A stretch of DNA of 64,000 nucleotides, taken from a virus. A model generated the notes under the pieces. It was not told the DNA's origin. It saw only the letters and a list, made by a program, of their open reading frames with translations, and searched no databases. Where the stretch lies: the IMG/VR virus record IMGVR_UViG_3300024520_000069, positions 1 to 64,000 of that record. One strand, 5' to 3'. Shown here one piece after another: positions 23,862 through 32,152 of this stretch (positions within the stretch are counted from its first letter, which is position 1; each line of letters starts with the position of its first letter). A program made the position numbers and the translations under genes.

Positions 23862-25679
23862 TTAATTACCTTGTGCATTAGGGACTAAAGACTGCCTAGC
23901 TTCTGGATCACCAGCAGCAGGACGAGCACCTACAGTACTTCCAACAGTGGTTGCAGTGCCTGTAGCTTTCCCTGTGTCCTTCAAGTTTGTGTAGTAATTA
24001 CGAAGGATATTCTTATAGGTATCAAAGTACACACTATCCCTATCCCTGACAGGCCCTTCAAGGCTATTCACATACTCCCTAGCTTTCCTCTCAGCATAGG
24101 CAGCACCTTCACTAAGGACAGGCTTATTTTTAGCCAGCTTTGCAAACGCATCACCAAAGATTTCTTTAGCTATATCTACAGAAGCATTGGAGGTGATACG
24201 TTTAAGTTTCTCTTCTTTGTTCTTGCCTTTAGCAGCAGCAATCTTGGCATTGTATTCCATCAATGCCTTGGCAGATTCATCCATCCTGCCCTGTCGTGTA
24301 GCTTCCAAACCATACTCAGCCTTGGCATCTTCAAACTCACCTTCAGTCTGTGCAGCACCGGCAGCAGTTTCAGCCTTCTTAGCAGCGGATAGACTGTCAA
24401 TCATACCTTCACCAGCTTCAGCACCAGCAGTGAGGACACCCTTACCAGCAGAGCCAGCCTTGATCATGTTCAGGCCCATCTTAGACAGGGCAAGGAACTT
24501 ATCATGTTTGATATCTTCCATGCTCTTCTCATAGGTCTTGGAACGTGAGTCAGACCTCTTCTTAACAAGGTCAAGCATCTTCTGTTCTGCTGGGGTGAGG
24601 TTACCTTCTTGCGCCCTACGGACAAGACGAGCTATGTAATCCTCACTAATCTTATCCATAGGATTACTTTCAAAATGTCCAGCAGATTTGGAATCGTTAT
24701 AAGGATTAGGAGCACCCCCTGTATTGAGGGATGCAATACCACCACCCTTATTAGCGAAGCCCATAGCCTTGCCCATAGCAGTGGTTCCAAAGTTGCCACC
24801 CATGTTGCCATAGATACCAGCACCTGTGGCACCAATGCCTAACATCTGTGTGAACCTGTTAGGTGCAGGGGCTTGAGGACCAACAGTGGTCTGGGTCTGC
24901 ATCTTGGATGGATCAATCATGTGGCCACGGATGAGGTTAGAGTAGCGGGACAGGACTTCATCAGGGAATGCCTGTTCACGCATGAACTCCTGATAGCCAA
25001 GGTCAAGACCACGCTGGGCCTGTCCTTCCTTTTGAGCACCAACACCAGCAAGACCAGCAATCTCCTGACCTGTCAATCCAGCATGGGTCTGTCCTAATGC
25101 GGCCAAGCCTTGAGCACCACCAGCTTCACGACGCTTCTGATCAAGGAAGGTTTGGAGGCCAGTCTCATAAGCCTGATGGGAACCCTGCTTCTGAATATCA
25201 TTCATAAGCTGACCTTCATCACGGCCCTGTGCAGCTTCAAGGATGGCATGGCGTGACCCGCCAAACCCACCAGACTGCCCAGCCTTATCAAGGATAGACT
25301 GTTCCCTCACATCACCCAACTGATCAGCCTTACGCTTCTGGATATCTACAACATCCTGCATGTAAGGGTTCATGTAGTCGGCACGTGCAGCATCATTCCA
25401 CTTAGATGTGGACTGGGTCATCAAGTCACGGGCAGGGGCCATGTACTGTGAAGAAGCACCAACCTGATCCTTGAGCAGCTCTTGTGCATCTTGTGTCTCT
25501 TGGGAGAACTCAGCAATACGTGGCCCCGGAAACTTCTGATACCCACCTTCATACTGAGCCTCAGCCCGATCACGGGACTGCTTCAGGATGTCAGTGATGT
25601 ATGGCTTAAGTTCATCAGGGAACTCAGACTTGGTGCTGGTTGTGTGGGTACTTACTGGTTGTGGCTTATCGTCATCCAT
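23862..25679 (-). CDS. Putative internal virion protein
   Basis: A protein of 605 residues, rich in Gln, Ala and Gly. The N-terminal half is helical (PELKPYITDILKQSRDRAEAQ-like, then repeated EAQ and GLQ helices); residues near 280-320 are glycine-rich (GIGATGAGIYGNMGGNFGTT), and the C-terminal half is a long charged coiled coil (LKRITSNASVDIAKEIFG). This resembles putative internal or ejection proteins of marine podoviruses. It is separated from the 1270-residue protein by 2 bp, so they are probably made and assembled together. Confidence 0.6.
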   Translation of the reverse strand: MDDDKPQPVSTHTTSTKSEFPDELKPYITDILKQSRDRAEAQYEGGYQKFPGPRIAEFSQETQDAQELLKDQVGASSQYMAPARDLMTQSTSKWNDAARADYMNPYMQDVVDIQKRKADQLGDVREQSILDKAGQSGGFGGSRHAILEAAQGRDEGQLMNDIQKQGSHQAYETGLQTFLDQKRREAGGAQGLAALGQTHAGLTGQEIAGLAGVGAQKEGQAQRGLDLGYQEFMREQAFPDEVLSRYSNLIRGHMIDPSKMQTQTTVGPQAPAPNRFTQMLGIGATGAGIYGNMGGNFGTTAMGKAMGFANKGGGIASLNTGGAPNPYNDSKSAGHFESNPMDKISEDYIARLVRRAQEGNLTPAEQKMLDLVKKRSDSRSKTYEKSMEDIKHDKFLALSKMGLNMIKAGSAGKGVLTAGAEAGEGMIDSLSAAKKAETAAGAAQTEGEFEDAKAEYGLEATRQGRMDESAKALMEYNAKIAAAKGKNKEEKLKRITSNASVDIAKEIFGDAFAKLAKNKPVLSEGAAYAERKAREYVNSLEGPVRDRDSVYFDTYKNILRNYYTNLKDTGKATGTATTVGSTVGARPAAGDPEARQSLVPNAQGN

Positions 25680-25682
25680 AGC

Positions 25683-26093
25683 TTAAAGTTCCTTTACTAA
25701 CTTTACGTTACCTTCTTTATATCCAAACTGCGACATGAGCTTGATCCATCCTTTACGACCAGTGAACTCTATAGTCCGACAGTCATAGTGCTTGGCATAT
25801 TTCACCATGACTTCATGGAATGACTTGCCCCATTTATGGATGTCACTACCTCCCATGAGGATAATGCTTAGGGCGTTGTACTTAGGGTGCTCAACAACTT
25901 TGACAATGGTTGCCTGAATTATTGAGTGGGTGTTATAGGTTATGAATAGTTTGTACTGTCCACACCTGAGTAGGGTAGACACATCACCCCAATCCATCTC
26001 ACCATTGTTACGGTCAAGGGCTTTACTTATTAAAGGTTCTATAGCTGGTAGATACTTATCCATCAACTCAGTAGGTACATGGCTTGTTATCAT
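25683..26093 (-). CDS. GNAT-like protein in the ejection-protein cluster
   Basis: A protein of 136 residues with the general look of an N-acetyltransferase fold: YKLFITYN strand, ALSIILMGG strand, KWGKSFHEVMVKYAKHYDC helix, RTIEFTGRKGWIKLMSQFGYKE, where the last part resembles the C-terminal GNAT motif (RxGW...FGY). The usual acetyl-CoA loop (Q/RxxGxG/A) is not clear, so enzymatic activity is uncertain. Small proteins of this type occupy the T7 gene 13 position in several podoviruses. It overlaps the next upstream gene by 4 bp. Confidence 0.6.
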   Translation of the reverse strand: MITSHVPTELMDKYLPAIEPLISKALDRNNGEMDWGDVSTLLRCGQYKLFITYNTHSIIQATIVKVVEHPKYNALSIILMGGSDIHKWGKSFHEVMVKYAKHYDCRTIEFTGRKGWIKLMSQFGYKEGNVKLVKEL

Positions 26094-27319
26094 CTACCTA
26101 TTTTAGCAAGTTGTGCCAGACCATCCAACTGTTTTGGTTGCTTAGTGGAGCCTGTTGCGTCTTTACGAACCCCCTCACGCCACCCATCCATCAGCTTAGC
26201 TCCAGCCTTGGGACTACCGTTACCTAACATGGACATGGTAGCAGCATCAACGACATATTCATCAGGACTTAGAAGCGCCATATCAGGGTCATCAGGACCG
26301 CCGTTGACCTTGAACGGCACTTCATCCGACATACCATCTCCGGGTCCGTCAACGAGTCCTGCGAACTCTTCAAAGTTACCTCCGGCACTTCGATACGCTG
26401 TGTGCAACCCGCCACCATGGGCAGCAGTATTAACACTATAAGGCTTGTAGTCCTCAAAGTACCTGATAGGTTCATCACGCCCAAGTGCTGCATTTAATAT
26501 CTCTTCCTGTGTAAGTACTTCATGTATCTGATCAATGCCGGTCCTTGTAGCTTCAGGGGTTGGTTCCGTTACTGGATCATTGTTGGAGGGTTCTGAAGCC
26601 TTCTGTTGATTATACCAGTTACGCCAGCGTTCCTCCTCTGACAGGTTATCTTCAGGGCCGTCTTCGCCACTATGTTGATTACCAGAATCACGGAGGTCTT
26701 TGTCTTGCTGTAGTTGGGCGTCTGTCTTAAAGGAGATATCATTTCCAGCGAGTGCTTTACCGCCAAAACTAACACCAAGACCTATCGGGCCTCCTAAAAG
26801 AGTACCAAGTACTTTACTACCCATCATAGCTAAAGCACCTTTAATACCATACTCAGTCCCGCCGTGACCTAAAGGCTTACCCTTACTATCCCATCCATAA
26901 CCTTTACTAACACCTACCCCAGCATTTATTGTAGGATGATCACTATGGAAATAGGTACCATCTCCAATATCCTTAGCCCCTACAATACTACTAGAATCTC
27001 TATCAGGCATCTCAGTACCTTGCTCACCCGGACCGGGGTCTTGATCAGCCTCTTCACCACCACCATAGTTACCACTACCGTCATAACTACCTTCAGTACT
27101 TACACCAGACTCAGCATATCCATCACCTCCACCAACATTACCTACACCCGGAGTAGAGTAGAACTCCCTCAACCCAGTAGACGGATTGATAGTACCAGAC
27201 CCACCCATAGCTTCAAGCATCTTAGCTTCCATAGGATTGATGTGGGCAAGCATGGTGTCACCACCACGACCCTTCATGGCCATGAGTTTAGCTAGTCCCT
27301 GCATTGGTGCTTGTGGCAT
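26090..27319 (-). CDS. Putative virion protein, glycine-rich
   Basis: A protein of 409 residues. It starts with a methionine-rich segment (GLAKLMAMKGRGGDTMLAHI, MEAKMLEAMG), continues with a glycine/serine/aspartate-rich low-complexity part (residues 45-110), a small hydrophobic patch near 190-205 and a conserved-looking C-terminus (MALLSPDEYVVDAATMSMLG). Similar proteins sit beside ejection genes in marine podoviruses, so an internal or tail role is likely. No enzyme motif is visible. Confidence 0.55.
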   Translation of the reverse strand: MPQAPMQGLAKLMAMKGRGGDTMLAHINPMEAKMLEAMGGSGTINPSTGLREFYSTPGVGNVGGGDGYAESGVSTEGSYDGSGNYGGGEEADQDPGPGEQGTEMPDRDSSSIVGAKDIGDGTYFHSDHPTINAGVGVSKGYGWDSKGKPLGHGGTEYGIKGALAMMGSKVLGTLLGGPIGLGVSFGGKALAGNDISFKTDAQLQQDKDLRDSGNQHSGEDGPEDNLSEEERWRNWYNQQKASEPSNNDPVTEPTPEATRTGIDQIHEVLTQEEILNAALGRDEPIRYFEDYKPYSVNTAAHGGGLHTAYRSAGGNFEEFAGLVDGPGDGMSDEVPFKVNGGPDDPDMALLSPDEYVVDAATMSMLGNGSPKAGAKLMDGWREGVRKDATGSTKQPKQLDGLAQLAKIGR

Positions 27320-27332
27320 ATGTGTGGTTCCT

Positions 27333-27551
27333 TTAATTACCTAAACCCTGTGAGGGCCTAGCATAGTTAGATTGGGGTTTGGTATTGTCTGCGTAGACGT
27401 TAGTCCTATCATTATACAACTGACCTGTATTAAATGCCAATCCTTGGGCTTGCTTCTTAGCACCAAGGGAATTGTCCAATACTTTACCAGTGTTCACATT
27501 GTGGATGAACGATGAGTTGTTGATGTATGCTATGTATTCTTCACGGGTCAT
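27333..27551 (-). CDS. Small hypothetical protein
   Basis: A protein of 72 residues, polar and Asn/Gln-rich (NTKPQSNYARPSQGLGN at the end). It lies between two structural genes in the same direction and shares one base with the upstream stop. Likely a small virion or assembly protein; not recognised. Confidence 0.6.
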   Translation of the reverse strand: MTREEYIAYINNSSFIHNVNTGKVLDNSLGAKKQAQGLAFNTGQLYNDRTNVYADNTKPQSNYARPSQGLGN

Positions 27552-28159
27552 TAAGCTGTTACCTTAAACCATGCACAAACCTGTGCCGGTGCTGTTGTTG
27601 TCGTTGCACTGAGGGTTCTGAAGTTGACAAGATCACCAGCAGAGATGCTTAAAGGTGTGGCAGTGTAGTCTGCTGTGCCTGTACTGGCAGTAGCACAAGC
27701 CACGGTGTATGTAGCATTGGGTGTCTGGTTATGGACTAGCTGCACTTCAGCAACAGCAGATGCATTGTTGATGGCCAATGTCATGTAGTGTAGTTCACAT
27801 GCAAATGGGATGACAATACCAGCCCCTGCTGGAGTGTTAGCACCATTACCATAAGCCCACTCATATGTGGTAGCGACTAGAGTAGAGTTCTCTTCAGCCC
27901 AGATGGGGAACCAGCTAACACTACTCCCACCACTAGGTGTAGACCACTCCATAATATAGTCAGCATCAGTGGACTTGGTGAGGACTTGACTTGTATCACC
28001 ACCACTAGGGGGCAGTCTGGGGTTGTCCCGTATACGAGCATCAGTGAGGTCAAGCTCATTGGAGAGCATGGCAGAGTACTGCTGGAGAGTCCTGTATTGT
28101 TCTTCAGGTGTCATCCCACCAAAGTCTGTATGGGTTGGTAGCTCTGGGTATCTACTCAT
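27551..28159 (-). CDS. Putative tail appendage protein
   Basis: A protein of 202 residues. The N-terminal third is helical (GMTPEEQYRTLQQYSAMLSN); the rest is a Ser/Thr/Ala-rich beta domain of jelly-roll character (strands with VPFACELHYMTLAINNAS and ISAGDLVNFRTLSATTTT), ending in CAWFKVTA. This arrangement, a helical anchor and a beta receptor-binding-like domain, fits a small fibre or baseplate-associated protein. It lies directly after the nozzle-like gene. Confidence 0.55.
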   Translation of the reverse strand: MSRYPELPTHTDFGGMTPEEQYRTLQQYSAMLSNELDLTDARIRDNPRLPPSGGDTSQVLTKSTDADYIMEWSTPSGGSSVSWFPIWAEENSTLVATTYEWAYGNGANTPAGAGIVIPFACELHYMTLAINNASAVAEVQLVHNQTPNATYTVACATASTGTADYTATPLSISAGDLVNFRTLSATTTTAPAQVCAWFKVTA

Positions 28160-28162
28160 CCA

Positions 28163-29980
28163 TCAACGTAGTCCATCAATCTGTGCAGACAGGCGAGGAT
28201 CACCCCATGCCCATGACGTATCAGTGGAGTCTGCATCAATACGAACCTTGGCTTGTCTACCCCTGATCCTGAAGTCAGTCTTCTGTGTGGCAGAGTTTAT
28301 GAGGTAAGGCCCCTTCGTAGTCTCTGGCCCATTAGGGTACATCTTTGTAGTAATCGTGAAGGAGATGTTTCCATCGTTGATAGTGAAATCTGGAATGAGT
28401 TTATCAACGAACATAATGTTCTTACCTTCTTCGAAATCAAAGTCAGCAGATTCAAGATAAGATACGTTACTACTTCCATCAAAGTCAACCACAGAAGTAG
28501 GTTCATTATCGAAAATATAACTATCAGAACCGGTAGTAATAGTATTGCCGAATACATGACGATCTTTATAAGTTGTCCATTTAGAGGTTCCGTAAACCCA
28601 GTGACCTTCTTCGATATTGAAGATGACATAGGAATCACACTCTGTAGAATCGTTTGAAGGATAGAGCCATACAATCTCTTTAAACTCTGAGTTAATTCCT
28701 GCATACACTTTATCTTTCTGGGACTTGTTAGCATCATCAAATATGTACTGCCTCACAGGACAGTCCAAGGTCTTCACAGAGCCATCGAACATGTAGAAGT
28801 TACTACCACCCATCCATACTGTGGCACCATCATAGTCCACAGCAGCATGGGGACCAGCCAACCCACAACCACTCCCCAACTGTCGGAAGTTATAGATGAA
28901 TGGTGCGCCAACATACTGCATGGCATGGGCTGCATTGTCAGTGAAGATGTTGATCTGGTTACGGGAACGTACAGCACCAACGATCTTAGTACCATCAGTG
29001 ATCTCTACTTCACCAGAGGTGGTGGAGACAGAAGGTGTCCAATCGTTATAGGTTTCCTGTGAAGCCCAGCGTACCCTCAATGGGGAGTACTCAGCAGCGT
29101 AGCCTGTACAGCCAAAGGAGATGAGGTGTCTATCGTTGGGTGACACAACAATGAAGTCATTGATTGTGGGGGCAGCAGTGACAACGACAGCCCTCTCAGG
29201 GGTGATGGATGCATCCCTATCCCAGTAGAAGATATTCCCGCCCCTACGAGCAGCCAACATATCTTCACCCCAGTTATCAAGTGACCATTGGGAGATGGCG
29301 AATGTGATGTTTGAAGATGAGGCAGCAGTATTCCATGCCCTCACACCTGTGGTAGATACACCAGCATTAAACACACCAGCACCAAAGCCAAGCCCTGCTG
29401 TTGGATTAGTAGTGCCTGTCTCAAGGAGATAGTTGATCGTAGCCTCACCAGCAGAGACATCAGTTGCAGATGCAGTACCACTGGCAGAGACTTGAAAGTT
29501 ATTGATGTCAGTAACTGAGGTAACCTCATACACGCCGGACAGGGTGATAGCACCTCCACCAATAGCAGTGGCTGAGGTGAACTCCACAAAGTCACCAGCA
29601 TCCCGGCCATGTGTGGCTATGCTTACGTTAACCCTTGCCGAGCCATCAGTTGTGGAGAATGAAGATACCAAGGCTTGGGTAGATACGATGGGGGTGATGT
29701 CATAGAGGGTATCATTCTCAGACACATACCACTTCTTCTCTGTAGCAACACTGAATAGTTTCTGCCCATCATTGTCCTGCCACTGTAGACTATCCCTGCC
29801 AATACCTTCGAACTGGGTAGTATTATTCTTGACATAGCCCCTTATGTTCTGGGGACGACCTTTCCTGAACCTGACATGATCGCCATCAAACCAGTTACCT
29901 TCTTCAGCATACTGGGTTGACTCCCGATTAAATCCGGGCTTGAACTTAAGTCTGAGTAGTTTGGAATCAGTGGAAGCCAT
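28163..29980 (-). CDS. Tail nozzle / tubular protein B-like structural protein
   Basis: A protein of 605 residues. It starts with KLLRLKFKPGFNRESTQYAE and EEGNWFDGDHVRFRKGRPQN, typical of podoviral nozzle or DNA-stabilisation proteins (P22 gp10/T7 gp12-like role). The middle repeats beta-propeller-like strands (RGGNIFYWDRD, VVVSPNDRHLISFGC-like, RNQINIFTDNAAHAMQYVG, TVWMGGSNFYMFDGSVK), as in the nozzle's propeller. It should form the distal tail tube that retains DNA. One base separates it from the fibre gene upstream. Confidence 0.7.
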   Translation of the reverse strand: MASTDSKLLRLKFKPGFNRESTQYAEEGNWFDGDHVRFRKGRPQNIRGYVKNNTTQFEGIGRDSLQWQDNDGQKLFSVATEKKWYVSENDTLYDITPIVSTQALVSSFSTTDGSARVNVSIATHGRDAGDFVEFTSATAIGGGAITLSGVYEVTSVTDINNFQVSASGTASATDVSAGEATINYLLETGTTNPTAGLGFGAGVFNAGVSTTGVRAWNTAASSSNITFAISQWSLDNWGEDMLAARRGGNIFYWDRDASITPERAVVVTAAPTINDFIVVSPNDRHLISFGCTGYAAEYSPLRVRWASQETYNDWTPSVSTTSGEVEITDGTKIVGAVRSRNQINIFTDNAAHAMQYVGAPFIYNFRQLGSGCGLAGPHAAVDYDGATVWMGGSNFYMFDGSVKTLDCPVRQYIFDDANKSQKDKVYAGINSEFKEIVWLYPSNDSTECDSYVIFNIEEGHWVYGTSKWTTYKDRHVFGNTITTGSDSYIFDNEPTSVVDFDGSSNVSYLESADFDFEEGKNIMFVDKLIPDFTINDGNISFTITTKMYPNGPETTKGPYLINSATQKTDFRIRGRQAKVRIDADSTDTSWAWGDPRLSAQIDGLR

Positions 29981-30918
29981 TAAGTCCTCTTAAAGTCTTT
30001 AACGATCACCGTGTCAATCAGGGAAGTATCACGAACTGAATAGACAAGGAGATCAACAGAGTTGATGGAGGTTGTCAAGGTTGGGGCAGTCCCTGATGGG
30101 AACTTCCAAGAGTCGTTGAGGGACAGGGTTCTTGTACCAGTACCATCCTGATGTACATAGATTTTACCAACCATACCATTGACAGGATTGTCAGGGTAGG
30201 GGATGGTCCTATTACCACCAAGGGTCACAGCAAAATGGGAGCCAAGGCTAAGGTCAAGGGCAATGGTTGTAGCATCTGTGAGGCAGACAACAGTATCAAT
30301 CTGGGGAGCACCTGTGTATGTGACGGCTGATGTGAACCCAACAGCGCCAGACACTGTGACATCCCCTGTGAACCCTGCTGTACCTGTGTAGGTCTTACCC
30401 CCAGTAACAGTCTGTGTGGCTGACGCAGTGACATAGCGTACATCAGCAATAGACACAGGGGTAAGCTCATTAACTGATGTGCCAATGTTCAGGGCAGCGG
30501 CAGTACCCATGCCAGAGTTAAGTTCAACAACAGAGACACTATCACAGACATACATATTAATACTGGACTGTGATGTATTTGCACCACTACCAGCAGCAGT
30601 CTTAATGTTGATTGATGTGCCAGCACTGACTGTGGCAGCGTTATGGATGACGTACCCCTTAGTTGCAGCAGGGATGATGATGTCAAGGGAATCAGTCACT
30701 GTACCTGTGAGGTAGAGGAAGGCATGGCGGGACTGATCAGAGGCACCATTACTATTAGTCAAGGTGACATCAACACTAGACACAGTGACTGTGACATAGC
30801 CAGCAATGGCTTCATCATATAAGTCAACATTGGTGTTAAGGAGATCACCCCATGAGTTAGGGTTCTCTCCATCGCCTTGTTTAATTGCCCTTATATTAGT
30901 CGAGTATGTTGATGCCAT
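29980..30918 (-). CDS. Tail fibre-like protein
   Basis: A protein of 312 residues. An N-terminal attachment segment (IKQGDGENPNSWGDLLNTNVDLYDEAIAG, seen in many phage fibres) is followed by Ser/Thr-rich beta sequence. The last 100 residues (FAVTLGGNRTIPYPDNPVNG, QDGTGTRTLSLNDSW, TSINSVDLLVYSVR) are nearly the same module as the C-terminus of the protein at 34177-34695, so the two share a terminal domain. It is probably one of several short fibres. Confidence 0.65.
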   Translation of the reverse strand: MASTYSTNIRAIKQGDGENPNSWGDLLNTNVDLYDEAIAGYVTVTVSSVDVTLTNSNGASDQSRHAFLYLTGTVTDSLDIIIPAATKGYVIHNAATVSAGTSINIKTAAGSGANTSQSSINMYVCDSVSVVELNSGMGTAAALNIGTSVNELTPVSIADVRYVTASATQTVTGGKTYTGTAGFTGDVTVSGAVGFTSAVTYTGAPQIDTVVCLTDATTIALDLSLGSHFAVTLGGNRTIPYPDNPVNGMVGKIYVHQDGTGTRTLSLNDSWKFPSGTAPTLTTSINSVDLLVYSVRDTSLIDTVIVKDFKRT

Positions 30919-30933
30919 ATCTAAATGATTCCT

Positions 30934-31545
30934 TTAAAGTGTGATACCGAAAGTGTATGCGTCAGGCCAGTTGTTGATTGGGGCTATGAAGTTGTTTGCT
31001 GTGGTAGCTGCATCCAACTCTACCAAGTCTCCTATACTGACACAAGCATTGATTTGTCCTTCAATGAAGTTAGAGATTGTACGAACCTCTTTACGATAGT
31101 TTGCCAAGGAAGTCTTAACAGGCTTACCAGTATCCTCAATCCCACGAATGACTTGCCAGTCATGGACCTGTAACATTCCAGCAGCTACAGCTTTGATCTT
31201 GGTGATGTACTGGCTCTTAAGCCCTTCATTGATACGTGGGTCTCCCCTATCATCAGTGACTGTCACACCTTCAACTACTTCAACAACATCTTCCAACACC
31301 TTTGGGGTTGATGTGTAGGAGTTAGTGACAGTACCATTAGCAAAAACTAAACCATTACTCCCAACCCTATGATATTTACTGGAGGGCTTGGATGCTTTGA
31401 CCACTGTGTACCAGCCAATGTTGTTAAGCTCTGCCTCACTCCAGTACCTGAATATTGTTGAAGGGTGATTAACATTACCCACTGTGACAGGTTTAGCCCT
31501 GCTAAGGGTCTTAACGATCACACCATCCAATACATTAGCCCACAT
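30934..31545 (-). CDS. Putative tail fibre-associated protein (DUF4376-like end)
   Basis: A protein of 203 residues. It opens with MWANVLDGVIVKTLSRAKPVT. The C-terminal part (IKAVAAGMLQVHDWQVIRGI, LANYRKEVRTISNFIEGQI, APINNWPDAYTFGI) resembles the RxExRxI...WP pattern of tail-fibre assembly chaperones and DUF4376-type fibre tips. It may help trimerise a neighbouring fibre. Not certain. Confidence 0.5.
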   Translation of the reverse strand: MWANVLDGVIVKTLSRAKPVTVGNVNHPSTIFRYWSEAELNNIGWYTVVKASKPSSKYHRVGSNGLVFANGTVTNSYTSTPKVLEDVVEVVEGVTVTDDRGDPRINEGLKSQYITKIKAVAAGMLQVHDWQVIRGIEDTGKPVKTSLANYRKEVRTISNFIEGQINACVSIGDLVELDAATTANNFIAPINNWPDAYTFGITL

Positions 31546-31548
31546 AAC

Positions 31549-31854
31549 TTAACCTACCCCCATTGAAATTTTCCATATATAGCCCATCAGTCCAAGGACT
31601 GTCAAGCCTAACGAGCTTATCAACCATGTCCCAATCCTATACTTAAAGCCTGTCTCTTCCTTCATATGAGCTACTAATGCATCATAGAACTTATCCATCT
31701 TAGCGTTGAGTCGTTCACTGTTGGCAGTACGCCTCACATCAGTTGCTTGCATAAGTTCCTCCAAAGCTTCTACCTTGTTCTCAAGACCTTCAACTCTGGC
31801 AGCTACTTTACCTATGTCTTTATTTATATCAATAATAGCAAGCTCCATATCCAT
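31549..31854 (-). CDS. Coiled-coil protein with C-terminal membrane anchor
   Basis: A protein of 101 residues: a charged coiled coil (IDINKDIGKVAARVEGLENKVEALEEL), an amphipathic middle, and one hydrophobic helix at residues 77-94 (WLISSLGLTVLGLMGYIW). This is the architecture of XhlA-like proteins, which assist lysis, although the match is by shape only. It forms a mirror-image pair with the next gene upstream, which has an N-terminal anchor. Confidence 0.6.
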   Translation of the reverse strand: MDMELAIIDINKDIGKVAARVEGLENKVEALEELMQATDVRRTANSERLNAKMDKFYDALVAHMKEETGFKYRIGTWLISSLGLTVLGLMGYIWKISMGVG

Positions 31855-31855
31855 A

Positions 31856-32152
31856 TCAGTGTTGCCTTCTATGCTCGTTAGTTACATGGTTGTCAAGGTC
31901 AGTTTCAAGATCATCAGTACGATCCCTCCACTGGCTACCTAAAGCATCGTTGTGTTCTTTCTGCTCTTCAATGAAAGACAACACAATAGCCCTGAATACC
32001 TTAGTTTCTGATACTGACTCTACATTTACCAGCTTTTTCACTAGTGTCATATCATTCTGAAGTAAGGCGTAGCCAGTAGCTCCACCACTGAACATGAGCA
32101 GTAATGGGATCAGCTTCCATAACGTATCCGTGGATATCTTCAGGTCAGCCAT
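31856..32152 (-). CDS. Coiled-coil protein with N-terminal membrane anchor
   Basis: A protein of 98 residues: one hydrophobic segment at residues 11-31 (LWKLIPLLLMFSGGATGYALL), then a charged helical region rich in Glu, Asp and His (FIEEQKEHNDALGSQWRDRT). It could be a membrane-anchored lysis accessory (i-spanin-like shape) but lies among fibre genes, away from holin and endolysin. Its ATG overlaps the stop of the fibre gene upstream by one base. Confidence 0.6.
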   Translation of the reverse strand: MADLKISTDTLWKLIPLLLMFSGGATGYALLQNDMTLVKKLVNVESVSETKVFRAIVLSFIEEQKEHNDALGSQWRDRTDDLETDLDNHVTNEHRRQH

